A stretch of 64,000 nt of DNA from Monocercomonoides exilis (taxonomy: Eukaryota > Preaxostyla > Oxymonadida > Polymastigidae), in contig LSRY02000022.1 in the NCBI GenBank assembly GCA_001643675.2, forward strand, positions 506,001 to 570,000, given 5' to 3'. Of the stretch, positions 12,558 through 23,563 are shown one piece after another. The notes beneath the pieces are model-generated. The model was not told where the DNA came from. It was given only the letters and a program-made list of their open reading frames with translations, and ran no database searches. Positions within the stretch are counted from its first letter, which is position 1. Each line of letters begins with the position of its first letter. The position numbers were made by a program, and so were the translations under genes.

Positions 12558-13884
12558 CAGTCTGTCCCAAAAAAATGTTGATCTGTCCTTTTTTAATGTC
12601 GATCATACCATCAACAATATTTGAAATGCTACCCAATATTGAAAATCGTTATTATTTCTGTGAGGATTTTTGTGATGAATTTTTCCTTTGAAGAGTTGTT
12701 CGTGTTTATAACTTGCTCAGAAATTAATTAGAATTAATATGCCACCTGATATGGTTAGTTTTGTGTTCTCTTTAACTAATAATTTTGTTATTAATTAAGT
12801 TTTTTCAATTTTTATCGAATAATGCAGTATGAGACAAATTAAAAATAAAAAAGTCAACAAGGAGTTTATGGATATGAGATTTATTTCGAAACGAAGACTA
12901 ATATTCTGCAAAAAATAAAAATAGGAAACTGAAATTTCTTGCAACTCTGCGAGCGATATTTTCATTAATAGCAACATTTTTTATTCTTTTTTCAAATATT
13001 TGACGATTAATTTTCAATTTCATCTATTTTTAAATGAATATCTGATGCAATGTAGTGAAATGTTCATTTTTGTGAGAACTTTATTTTGTTGGATCAAAGC
13101 GTTTATTGTTTTTATAGACCGTTGATTAGTTGAAATACTTTTTGTTAATATATATTCATGCTTTTTTTTATGCTTTATTCTTTGTTATTAAGTTTTTTGT
13201 TTTATGAGTTTGTTTTCATGCGATTTGCATCTTGTTAAAGAAGAATAAAACTTAAATATTGTGTTTATATATATATATATATATATATAGAATCAATACA
13301 TAAAACAATGTACAAATAACAACATGATCATATTTTTATCAAGAATTTTTATATTGTTTCGTTTTTCTCAACAAAAGCATTTGAGGTCAATTAGAAAAAT
13401 AAAATAACAAGAAATCAATTGTATTTATAGAATCTTATGCGAAAATAAGTGATTTGTTTGTTCAAAAGGATGTCAATACAAATCAAAACGATAAATAACA
13501 ATATTTACTCAGTTCATTTCAATGAACTTTCCTCAAGTCAAATAAAAACAAAAACTGCTTCAGAAACAAAATTTCCATTCAAAAAAATCGGAATTCTTCA
13601 AAATCATTCTCTTATAAGGCATCAGTCGAGTGAAATTAACAATGCTGTAAATGAAAGTTGAAAAACAATATATGAAGCAGAAGAATAGGTAATACACAAA
13701 CTATAAACACTATAAAATATGTCTACACCAAAAAAACAGCAAAAACTCAATGTTACAACCTAAAGAATGAATAAAAATTAACAGCTAAGCTCAAAAATGA
13801 AAAATATGGCACAATTAATTTTTAATTAGCATGGTATGATCGACATTAAAAAAGGACAGATCAACATTTTTTTGGGACAGACTG
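12558..13884. mobile_element. non-autonomous Tc1/mariner-type element, 1327 bp
   Basis: The ends at 12558-12611 and 13831-13884 are perfect 54-bp inverted repeats beginning CAGTCTGTCCC. They are flanked by TA at 12556-12557 and 13885-13886, the target duplication of the Tc1/mariner superfamily. The interior is AT-rich, includes a TA dinucleotide run near 13266-13290, and has no transposase-sized frame, so the element depends on a transposase elsewhere. Because the two ends show no mismatch, it probably moved recently. Confidence 0.88.
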
Positions 13885-13886
13885 TA

Positions 13887-14021
13887 TCAAAAAAAATCAC
13901 CCATATTAAATAAAATAAAAACAAATAAAAGTGGATTTCTTTCAAGGCTGACAAAATTTTCAAAGAAAAATAATTGATAATCAAAAAACAAAAGATAAAT
14001 TTTTTTATATGAAAAATGTTT
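13887..14021. other. short AT-rich spacer between the Tc1-type element and the inverted-repeat arm
   Basis: 135 nt of A/T-rich DNA. No gene or repeat was recognised. Confidence 0.5.
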
Positions 14022-15067
14022 TCAAAAGAAAATGAGATCAGGAAAAATGTTGATCATGACAGTAGTTGAAACTTTCTTATAATAAATGAAACGAAATAAA
14101 ACACAAACTTGATTAAAATGAAACGATAGTTGAAAGCTATATATAAAATTAAAAAAAAGCAGGTGTTGTTCTGTTTGAAAAGTCGCAAATGTTTTATTTT
14201 CACGTTCTTTGAAATTCAAAATTTATTTGATCAATACTTTTAATTAATCTATCAAATTTGACAAGAAAGTTTATTATTTCAAATTGGATATTTCATGTTG
14301 TCCATATTTGTTTGACATTTATTTTTCACAAATTTATTGTAATATCCATGAAAAAACAACAAGATTCCGAGAACAAGGAATTTTTTTTAACATTTGCGAA
14401 TTATCATATCGAATAGTGCAATTCATTTTTGCCAGATGAAATTATTATGCAATTTTCCATCGTTGTGATGTCACTGTTTGTTGAAGAATTTTGATCCTTA
14501 AAAAATTGAAAACTTCAACATAAAAGACAAATGAAAAAAAAATATATGATTTGTTTTGATTTCTTTTTTCTTTTTTTGAAAGTCGCCTTTTGATTTTTCT
14601 CACGAATTGTCAAACAAAAACTTTTTGGAAAATGAAAGGTTATCAGAAAAAGAAATACAAATTAAATTTCGATTATTATTCTCCATCTTTTTCTATTTGT
14701 TTGAAGAATTTATCTCGATTTCATATTTCAATTTTTGATTGATTCTAAGTTTCTATTCTCTTCTTTTTTTGTTTTGTGTTGTTAATCATGAAATTAAATT
14801 TGAGAAAGTTTCAAATGACTCACTTCGAAAATCTATTAAAAAAACCAACAATAATTTTTATTAATGAAGAAAGAATGAAATCAATTTTATCTGAAGTGTG
14901 AAAAGTTCAATTTGATTGATTAAAAGTATCTTTTAAAATAAGATATGATGAAATGATACACATTTTGAAAAAACAAAGAATAGAAAAATATGAGATATAC
15001 AAGAGAATAGTAATTCATAAAAACGAAGAAAACAACATCACCATTTAAAACAGGAATAAATGTAAAA

Positions 15068-16444
15068 TCAATTTCTCATCCATTTTGGAGGTTCAGTTTC
15101 AACATTATATTTCCACACCTTTGCCATCGTCCAACCTGCTATATTTTTTTGTGAATTTGAATGCCTCATCCACATTGGTGGTTCTGTTTCAACATCTTTA
15201 ATCCAATACATAGCCATTGTCATTCCCACCATATCACTAAGTGTATTGTCATGTCTCATCCAGACTGGTGGCTCAGTTTTGTTTTCAGATATCCATCGCA
15301 TGGCATCTGTTTTTCCTTCTTTATCTCCAAGTGTATTGTCATATTTCATCCATTCTGGTGGTTCTTCATTGACATTTTTAATCCATATCCTGGTCAATGT
15401 ATTTCCTTCTTTATCCGCAAGCGAGGCACTGTGCCTCATCCATTCAGGTGGCTCTGTCTCCACTTCTTCAATCCAGTGCATCGCCATCGTCTTTCCATCT
15501 TTGTCACAAAGAGTGTTTCTGTGTCTCATCCACCTTGGCGGCTCTTCATTTTCCTCGATGATATAATTCATAGCTTCTGTTCTTCCATCTTTATCGCACA
15601 GCGAATAGTCGAAACTCAACCAACTTGGAGGTTCGCCCTTCGCAAACATTTTCCAGTAATCGATCATCATTCTTCCATCTTTATCAGGAAATGTTGCTTC
15701 ATGCCTCATCCATTCTGGTGGCTCGGTATTAACATTTGCAATCCAGTGCATTGCCATTGTTTTCCCATCTTTATCTCCAAGCATGATGTCGTGCCTCATC
15801 CATTCCGGTGGCTCGGTATTAACATTGGCAATCCAGTGCATGGCCATCGTCATACCTTCCTTATCAGCAAGAGTAATTCCGTGTCTCATCCATTCTGGAG
15901 GTTCTGTTTTAACCGTATCAATCCACCACATGGACATTGTAGATCCAAAAATGTTGTCTGACAGTGTTACGCCATGTCTCATCCATTCTGGAGGTTCTGT
16001 TTTGATTTCATCAATCCAGTGCATGGCCAGTGTGTTCCCTAACTTGTCTGACAGTGTCACGCCATGTCTCATCCATTCCGGTGGGTCTGTTTTTATTTCA
16101 TCAATCCACAACATGGCCATTGTGCATCCCATAATGTCAATTTGTGTAATGCTATGTCGCATCCATTCAGGTGGGTCTGAATTAACATAAATTATCCACC
16201 ACATTGCCATTGTCCATCCATAGACATTTGCCAAAGAATTGCTATGTCTCATCCATTTCGGAGGTTCTGTCTTAACTTCTTTAATCCACCACATGGCCAT
16301 TGTATCTCCTTCGCTGTCAGTAATTGTTGCATCATGTCTCAATTCTTTTGGTGGTTCAGTTTCTTTATCTATAATCCATTTCATTGCTTCTGTTTTATCT
16401 TTTGCATCTTTTATAAAACGCTCTCCTAAATAAATGTTCCCCAT
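15068..16444 (-). CDS. Trp-rich ankyrin-like tandem repeat protein, 458 residues
   Basis: One uninterrupted exon from MGNIYLGERFIKDAKD to a TGA encodes 15 repeats of about 30 residues. The repeat consensus is G.TMAMHWI..V.TEPPEWMRH...L.DK.. . The GxTxAM part corresponds to the GxTxLH of ankyrin repeats, and the PPEWMRH segment recalls ankyrin-like repeats of other protists, but each unit is three residues shorter than a classical 33-residue ankyrin repeat and carries two conserved tryptophans. Repeat 9 is the most diverged (EPPSWLSFD). There is no signal peptide or membrane segment, so a cytosolic protein-binding solenoid is likely. A second copy with one residue fewer lies at 26808-28181 in opposite orientation. 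Antisense frames across the gene are open only because of the 90-nt periodicity. Confidence 0.85.
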   Translation of the reverse strand: MGNIYLGERFIKDAKDKTEAMKWIIDKETEPPKELRHDATITDSEGDTMAMWWIKEVKTEPPKWMRHSNSLANVYGWTMAMWWIIYVNSDPPEWMRHSITQIDIMGCTMAMLWIDEIKTDPPEWMRHGVTLSDKLGNTLAMHWIDEIKTEPPEWMRHGVTLSDNIFGSTMSMWWIDTVKTEPPEWMRHGITLADKEGMTMAMHWIANVNTEPPEWMRHDIMLGDKDGKTMAMHWIANVNTEPPEWMRHEATFPDKDGRMMIDYWKMFAKGEPPSWLSFDYSLCDKDGRTEAMNYIIEENEEPPRWMRHRNTLCDKDGKTMAMHWIEEVETEPPEWMRHSASLADKEGNTLTRIWIKNVNEEPPEWMKYDNTLGDKEGKTDAMRWISENKTEPPVWMRHDNTLSDMVGMTMAMYWIKDVETEPPMWMRHSNSQKNIAGWTMAKVWKYNVETEPPKWMRN

Positions 16445-17069
16445 TTTTCTTTCACTTCAGTCTGAAAGAAACAAAACAAAAACTCGGAGCAATGTTTTTG
16501 AAATTATTCAATCGATCTGTGAAGAACAAAGAATATATTTTGGGCGCTAACGAAGTTTTTTGAAAATAAGGGTTCCTCAATCGATTTTCAATGTTAAAGA
16601 TAACGTTTTCTTAATTATTAAATGTTTTTCTACATCTTCTTTGATAATTATCTAATTTATATTCAACCATGAATAATTTTGTTTTATTGAAAGATTTTGA
16701 TTTATCCGAAACATAACACAGTTTTTGTGTTGAAATTCAACCAATTTGTTGCTCGAATTTCCAATGTTCAGCATACCACACATCTTGAAAATAAATTATT
16801 AATTATATCGAAACACTTATCCATTTGCTGATATTGTTGAGTGATTGTCTCAACTCTGAGTTGCATGGATGAATTGCGTTGATTGACCGGATAACGATAT
16901 ATCAGCAAGAATTTTCACACTTTCAGAGATGTCATTTTTCGAATTGGATGACACAGGAACAGTTGGATTTCCATTTTTGATAAAAATCGATTTGACGTGT
17001 GTGCGTTTTGTTTCCCCACAAACTTGTTGATGTTTCGAGTGTTTTTTTTCCTTCTGAAAACACAGAAAT

Positions 17070-17384
17070 ATGGCAAATGACATTTTATTGAACAGGAAAT
17101 GCATTTCAGACAGAATGATGGAAAAGGCATGTTTTCATTTTATTGAAATTATTCAACGAGAGAAAGCACAAGAAAGTTTTGGAATTTTCAAAACTATTAA
17201 TGGAACAAAATATAAAAACCAAATAGGCTTTCATTTCGTTGGATTATGTCAAAAGGTTAATAACTTATTCTCATATTGCATTTGGAGCAAATATTGGAGA
17301 AATGCACCTCAGAGATTTTTGAGAAGGAAAGTGGCTGTCATCATCAACAAAGGCTTGTCATTTTCATCAAACAAGAGGAGATAA
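17070..17384 (+). CDS. conserved hypothetical ORF in the arm (104 residues)
   Basis: MANDILLNRKCISDRMMEKA to a stop at 17384. The same frame is kept in the other arm (26179-25892), with most differences being substitutions (for example TKYKNQIGFHF against TKYRNQMGFQF). The 3' ends differ in length (104 against 95 residues). It points away from the ankyrin-like gene and lies 625 nt from its start. No domain was recognised. The opposite strand of the same stretch is also open in both copies, so which strand codes is uncertain. Confidence 0.35.
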   Translation: MANDILLNRKCISDRMMEKACFHFIEIIQREKAQESFGIFKTINGTKYKNQIGFHFVGLCQKVNNLFSYCIWSKYWRNAPQRFLRRKVAVIINKGLSFSSNKRR

Positions 17385-17484
17385 GACATTCAAAACAAGC
17401 AAAACAGAATGACCTTTTTATTTCACAAATAAGTGGTTTCTCTTGCAATTGAAAGGAAATTCATCTTTTTAAAGGAAATGCCAT

Positions 17485-17694
17485 TTGCCAGCCAAAGTTG
17501 TTTCAGGTTTTGCTATCAGCCCGAAACAAAAGAAAAGCAACATCAACGAAGCATTCAACAAGATATCTATTGGCAAACTGACAGGTCAAAGAGCATCTTT
17601 CATTTTTATTTCTTTTTCTGAAAGTCTGCGAATTGAGAAAGAAAGGCTATTTCTTCTTCGAGATTATCTTCAATGTCATCGCAAACATCGGTGA
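17485..17694 (+). CDS. conserved hypothetical ORF in the arm (69 residues)
   Basis: MPAKVVSGFAISPKQKKSNI is retained in the other arm at 25764-25282, where it runs on to 160 residues because the stop after QCHRKH is absent. It could be a later exon of the same transcript as 17070-17384. Function unknown. Confidence 0.3.
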   Translation: MPAKVVSGFAISPKQKKSNINEAFNKISIGKLTGQRASFIFISFSESLRIEKERLFLLRDYLQCHRKHR

Positions 17695-18019
17695 AGAAAA
17701 AAAAAAATAGAGATTGTCAAATTCTTTGTCTTCCTCTTCATTCTTCATTCTCTTCTGGACAAGGTTATGATTTCTCTCCACTTCTTCAAATTTGTGAATG
17801 AATTATTGACCTTTGAGCATCGTTTGTGGAGGATCACAAATCAGCCACATTTCCGTCATCTCATTTCATTCTCATTCATCTTCATCTTTATCATCATCTT
17901 CATCACCTTTTCTTCAATCAAAATCTTCTCCTTTCTTCCCATTTCATTCAGATGACAATGTAAATTCGTCATCATTTTCTTCCTTTTCTTCTTCTTCTTC
18001 CTCTTCTTCATCTCATTCA

Positions 18020-18049
18020 TCATTTTCTTCTTTTTCATAATCATCATCG

Positions 18050-18093
<44 letters not shown>

Positions 18094-18110
18094 TTCTTCT
18101 TCTTCTTCTT
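18020..18110. repeat. ATC/TCA then TTC trinucleotide microsatellite
   Basis: A run of CATCAT-type repeats is followed by CTT repeats and ACTTCT repeats. In the plus frame it encodes poly-Ser then Ser-Thr of the adjoining gene. Confidence 0.9.
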
Positions 18111-19828
18111 CTTCTACTTCTACTTCTACTTCTACTTCTTCCGCTTCCAAGCATTCTCTGGCTTCCTCCACATCAACATCCACAGCAGCATCCAGCAATG
18201 CTGCCAACATTAACACGAACACGACTTCTGTTACCAACACATCCACCACCCTCACCTCGATCACAGCTGCATGTTCAGACGATTCCTCGTTGGAATCGAC
18301 GCTTCCGGGGTCTGCCAAGTGCAGGAGCGGGAGGTGCAAGGCGGAGGAAGAGCAGTCTGCAGTTGTGCTGCATGAGCGCGATGCGCAAAGTGGCGGGGCA
18401 TCTGGGCCTGTGGAGTCGTACAGCGTGGCACAGATTTCGATCCCGCGGTTGGAGTCTCTACAGCAGGCTGTGACACATTCGCTGAATACTCTGAGACAGG
18501 ACGAGCAGAAGGCAACGACTGCAACGATTCCGATGCCAATTTCTATACAAATGGCGATGGAGACGACGATGGAGGCGACGATGCCTGATCAGGAGTGTGG
18601 GAACAAGCTGGACGAGGGAGCAAGAGAATGTGAAAGAGAAGAGGAAGACGAAAAGGATGATGAGGCTGTCAATGAGGCTGTTGATGATGGAAGGGAAGAA
18701 TGCGATGAGGAAGGAAAGGAGATGGATCATGAAGAAGGTGATGGAATCTTGCTTTCTCCCTTTGCCTTCTCCTCCTCCTCATCATCATCTTCATCATCAT
18801 CATCTTCTTCTTCTTCTTCGACTTGTTCATGCGAACAACGCGCTCTGAAAGCAACACAACAGCGACATGAAACAGAAACTGGAACAGGTCCATCACCACA
18901 GAAAGAGAAATTGAAGTCAAAGACGAAAATGAACACAGGCAATGAACATGCACGCGCTCATCAAGATTGTCATCCACATCAATTGCATCATCGTCATCAT
19001 CACCATCACCACCATTACCACAGCCATCACAGCAATCAAGGCAGCAAACAGTGCCACAAGTCCCAGCAAATGCTGCAGCAACAATCTCAACAACAGTCTC
19101 GGCAGCAGCCACAATTGCCGTCTAACCATCATCATCATCATCATTCAGAGGGAGTCAACAGGCAGCATCGCAGGCACAACTGCTCTGATGAGCGTTCACA
19201 TGGAACTGAGACGGCTGCGTCATCTTGTTCCCCCAGGAACAAAGCGAAACTGATGAGCATAATTGTACCTGCGGAGCAGCTGTTTGCGAGCGAGCATCGG
19301 TTTGAGAAGGAATCTCTTCCGCCCTCTCCTTTTCCGAAGGACAACCCACAGTTTGTGAGCACGCTAGCAGCAGAAACAGGGGCAGAGACAGATGCAGAAG
19401 CCAAAGCAGAGACAGACATCGGACGCGAAGGGGATGGGCCTGGTTTGGTCAAAAGCGCAACGCTATTGTTATCTAATTCTTCCTCCTCTTCCTCCTCTTC
19501 TTTGCCACTTCGGTTGCTTCAACAACAGAATGCGCATCTTTCTGCTTCAGACAATCCTTTGCCAGGCTGCTTGGCAACTCCTGAGCTTGCTGACCAACCC
19601 CTTTCATTTTCTCCACCTCCCCTTCCGCCACATGCACCGCCTCTCTCTCCTCTTCTTGTGACTGCGTCTCCTTCCTCTTCCTCTTCCTCTTTCTCTTCCT
19701 CTCCCACTCGCACCTCTTCACACACCCACACATCAACATTCACGACAACTGCAACAGCAACAGCAACTGCCACTTCCTCTGCCTCTTCATCTGCTTCGGT
19801 GTGTGCACAGGGGTTGACAGTCTCATAG
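18041..19828 (+). CDS. poly-Ser/His/Gln-rich protein, 5' end unresolved
   Basis: An open frame runs from just after a TAA at 18038-18040 to a TAG at 19826-19828. It encodes poly-Ser/Thr, a more complex stretch SVAQISIPRLESLQQAVTHS, an acidic segment, a second poly-Ser, a His-rich region with HHRHHHHHHHYHSHH, a Gln-rich run, and a C-terminal Pro/Ser/Thr-rich part. No catalytic domain was recognised. There is no ATG near the 5' end of the frame, and the frame upstream of the TAA is also open and Ser-rich. Either an upstream exon within the left arm is spliced on, or the first ATG around 18530 is used. The His-rich stretch could bind metal (inference). Confidence 0.5.
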
Positions 19829-20220
19829 GAGTCACCTTTGTTTTTTCTCCATCGTCTTCTTCCAAATGGATATTAAGCAGAAAATTTCAAATTTCATATC
19901 TTCTTAAATATTTGCGCTCCACCTTGATGAAAATCATTGCACATACCTTTTTTAGAAGTTTTGAGTATTATTGTTTTCGATAAAAAGAAACAAATTTTTC
20001 TTTCGTTCTTTTTTGAATTTTAAACAAACCAATTCATAAATAAATAAATAAAATAAAATAAATATAAATCTGCCAAAATAGTCAAACCGAATGCAAATTA
20101 TTGCAAAAAATAAATCATTACTTCCACAACAAAAATTAAATCAACATATACAAAATTCATTAAAAATAATAAAAAAATAAATAAATCTTTGACAAATTCA
20201 TAACTTTTGAATCAGACAGA
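19829..20220. other. intergenic, convergent gene ends
   Basis: AT-rich spacer between the convergent 3' ends of the poly-Ser gene and the ubiquitin-like gene. No poly(A) signal was verified. Confidence 0.5.
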
Positions 20221-22074
20221 TTAAGTTGTCTGATCTTTCATTTTCATCTGGCAAATTGGGCACTCTCCAACAGTCTCTTCCCAGTCACTCCCGCAGTTGC
20301 GATGGAACGAGTGACCACATTTGTATATTTGTACTGATCCGTTGAATTGCCATTTGTGGCAAATTCCACACACCTCCGGCACAGCCACATCATATGGCAG
20401 TGTCGGATGCTTTTCAACTCTCCCTCTGGGCAATGCCTCAATTTGCAGAAGAACAAACTTTGCTGTTCCGGCTTCCTTCTCGTCGTATGTCGTATACTTT
20501 TCATTCCCTGCCTCCTTCCATGGCATTTGCATCCTTGTCCCATCCTCTTTCACAGATGAAATCCGCCATCTGCAATCATAGAATCCCGGCTTCAGAGGCA
20601 CAATCTGCTTCAGGCAGCACGGGCAGAACGGCTTGCCCCCATGCAAATCAAATGCTTTCATTCCCCATCGGCAAATAACCTGCTTCTTGAATGCAGGACA
20701 TCCCTCGTTCTCGCATATTCCTTCGACGCTGATCCCTCTTTCCACAACACGCCATGGCGGGGCTATGCTGCTGAACGACCTCTCCACCAACGCATCCGTG
20801 TTCGTCACATCCACAAATGCATGCGATGGACAGCTCCTTCCTCCGCGTAACCTCAAAACAAGATATACTATTACATTTTTTTGAATTTTATAGGACGATA
20901 GTGTACGGTGATCCTGCAAATTCTTACTATCAAACATCAGCTTCTGCTCATATGGGGGTATGTTATTATATTCGTATATCCTTTCTTTCAACTCTTTAAT
21001 GAACATTTCTGATTTAACAAAGATACAAAAAACTTCTCTTGATGGCGCACTTATGATAATTTGATATTCCTTGGGTTGTTTTTCTTGTACATATAGCCTA
21101 TCTTTATCTTTAAAGCCGAATGAAGAAATCTTCCTATCATCATCCATTATCCTTCCTCTCCCAACTAGCATCATCTTATCTGCACAAATACCTACTTCCG
21201 GTTCCAATATCTTCTTCAGCTCTTCCACAAGCATCTCCTTTTCTGCTTCAATGAACAGTTTATTTCCTTGTCCATACTCGATCTGCAGCGTAAGCGTTTG
21301 AGATCCATTTTGCTCAGCAGCCTCTGATCCAACATTAGATGAGGTTGAGCTGGAGGATGGCGTGGATGAAGAAGCCTGCTCTTGCAAACAATTCGTGTAA
21401 TCAACTGATAAATGCAGCAGGACAACCCACTTTGCCCGCAGTACGTCAGCTTAGATACATATTTTTCTTCTGAACTTTCCCAAAGTTCGAAACGCCCTCT
21501 TCTCCATGTTCCGGAATGCTTCGTGCCCGTTTCTGAAACAATTGAAATCCATCCAACAGGAACATTCAAGGCCTCTAATGCTCTTTCAGCAAACTCGTCA
21601 ATCGTTGTATCTGGCCTCACATTTTCCACTACAACCGCTTTCCCTTTCATTTCGTTGTTGCAAACAGTCACGCGAACAGCAAAAGGCTTTGAGCTGCGCA
21701 GCTCTGGCGAAATATTTTCTTCAACTCTTGGCAAGGGCTCTTCATTTTCGGTGGCTGTGCCCGCCGCTCCAGATGAAGATTTTCGCTTCACTAAATAAAT
21801 TGTTTCTTCAGAATTCTGCCAATAACGAAAAGAATGACAAGAAAGAGAAGTTGAAAACAAAAGAAATGGACCACACTTCAAGAACATCTCGCACTTTTGA
21901 ATCGTCAGAAACTATCTTTTGCTTTTGAGTGAAATACAAATCACGCGCATCAACATCGTATTTCTCCGCAAGGCTTTGTTTAGCACTTTTCATGCAACGA
22001 CATAGATCAAGTTTCAGAGTAACAATTTTTCCGTTGAATATGAGAAAATCGACCGAACAACTATCTGATGACAT
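20221..22074 (-). CDS. tetra-ubiquitin-like, zinc domain, RING-H2 fusion protein
   Basis: Three exons, 22074-21877, 21815-21459 and 21429-20221, give 587 residues. Four ubiquitin-like modules lie at about 5-78, 112-193, 229-303 and 306-382, separated by Ser-rich linkers. The last one ends YLVLRLRGG at residue 382, exactly like ubiquitin with a processing site. It is followed by [17 protein letters not shown] and a Cys-rich module ([40 protein letters not shown]) of a kind I recognise fused to ubiquitin in other protists and fungi. The last 53 residues form a RING-H2: [17 protein letters not shown]. The expected role is an E3 ubiquitin ligase in the cytosol, with the ubiquitin moiety possibly released by a deubiquitinase. 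The second intron is only 29 nt, but it places [10 protein letters not shown] as the last strand of the second module, which supports the join. The alternative is an 80-nt intron with the same donor. Confidence 0.82.
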
Positions 22075-22099
22075 TATTAAAAAAATTGATTTGATCAAG

Positions 22100-23560
22100 C
22101 AACTATTATTTAAATATATTGAAGCTTTTTTTTTAAATATTTCTTAAGAAATATTTGATGAAACTGTGAAGGCCTGACGGACAAATGGAAACATTAAATA
22201 ACTTAACCTTTTCCTTGATGAATAATGAAACCATTTATCATCTCCCAAAGAATTAACCTTCGTGGAAAATTTATTTTTCACTTTGATTTTTAATCTTTTT
22301 CAATTCTTTTTCACTTTCTTTTCTTTTTTTAAATGATATTGCTGTCGTTGATAAAGAACAAATATTTTCTGAAACGTCATCAAAAATTTTCTAAACAGTT
22401 TCAATGTTTTGATAACAATGCTGATTTTTCCATTTAATGATGAAAAGAAATCATTCAAATGCTGTTACAAAACAAAAAACAAATATGAAATTCAATTTCA
22501 AAGGCAACAATCTAATTATTGAAAATATCAAGATTCTGTTCAGATTTTTTGATTAATACTGAATTAAGCAAAATAAAGCTGTGTCAGTTCATGATAAAGA
22601 CAATTGGAATTTGATCAGTTGCAGTTGAAAAGAAAAAAAAGAGAAATCACTGATTTCAAATTTGTTGAGGGAGAAATTGCAGGAGTGACTTACAGAAGCG
22701 ATGGCTTCAACAAGCCGTCTGTGCAAAAAGCAAACAAAGCAGGCAAAAGAGGTGAACAGAAAATGACTGAAGAATTACCTAGCGAGAAGAAGCGTTCCAG
22801 TTCAGCAGTTCAACTTCTTCAAACAGTTTTAGAAAACCCTTTTACAGTTCGGACAACAATTTGAAGCAGAAACAGAGGTGGCGTGCGCTGATGGTGCACA
22901 GGAAGGGAACCCGATACAACGAAATAGCCATCAGCGGGAAAGGTGGATGGTTCCTGGTAAGAAGAGAAGTTAGAGCGCTGAGATAACACAAGGCATGAGA
23001 GGAAGATCGATTCTGAGTGCTCTTTCCAGGAACAGCAGATTTGCTGTTTTTGCCTCTGAAAAGTCAATCCATACCGAAAAAAAAAATTCCCCTCTTCAGT
23101 TTAGATCCTTTTCTCTGTCTAATTCAAAACCAGAAGTGATGAGCAAAGAAATGACACTGCATCACTTTAACACGCTTTCGATGCAGTTGCTTGTTGAAAA
23201 GGAGGGCAAAACGAGACATTTGTAGCGTTTTCACTTGTTCTTGCCATTGATGATGGAGTGAAGAATATGCGCCATTAGAGATTCTGGTAAAACTGACTGC
23301 TCATTCAACGATGACAGAGACGGCTGCGAAGAAGTTAGAGAAACAAACTGTGAAATAACCCTCTGCTGCATTTTGCTCTTCCCAGAAGGCAAAGGAGCGT
23401 TTCTGCTCTTTTTCCTTCTTCTCACTCAAAAAGGCGCTTCGTGAGATGCATCTGCACCGTTTTCTCCTTTTCCTTTAAGCTCCGCTTCTAAAACGCCTAT
23501 TCCAAAATCATTCCTGTTAAAATGAAAAAAAAATTCTTTCCTTCAAAAAGTTGATAGAAT
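22100..23560. other. no confident gene
   Basis: 22140-22600 is AT-rich. 22600-23430 has more balanced composition and several short frames: plus strand 22604-22864 and 22995-23225, minus strand 23425-23231 and 23067-22819. None extends, matches a motif or can be joined convincingly. It may be a decayed gene. Confidence 0.35.
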
Positions 23561-23563
23561 TTT

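Larger units (their letters stand above)
14022..17885 (+). repeat. left arm of a 15-kb palindromic duplication
   Basis: This arm is the diverged reverse complement of 25375-29212. Homology can be followed from the outer boundary (14025 pairs with about 29210), through the downstream flank of the ankyrin-like gene, the gene itself, its 5' flank and the conserved ORFs at 17070-17694, to about 17885 (pairs with about 25375). Copies differ by point changes and small indels, so the duplication is not recent. Beyond 17885 the two sides diverge into unrelated low-complexity coding sequence. Confidence 0.85.

Noticed and set aside
15161-15961. 266-codon open frame antisense to the ankyrin-like gene (with similar ones at 27409-26750 and 28088-27432)
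   Set aside because: The gene repeats every 90 nt, so an antisense frame free of stops in one unit stays free in the next units. The protein is a shadow of the repeat.
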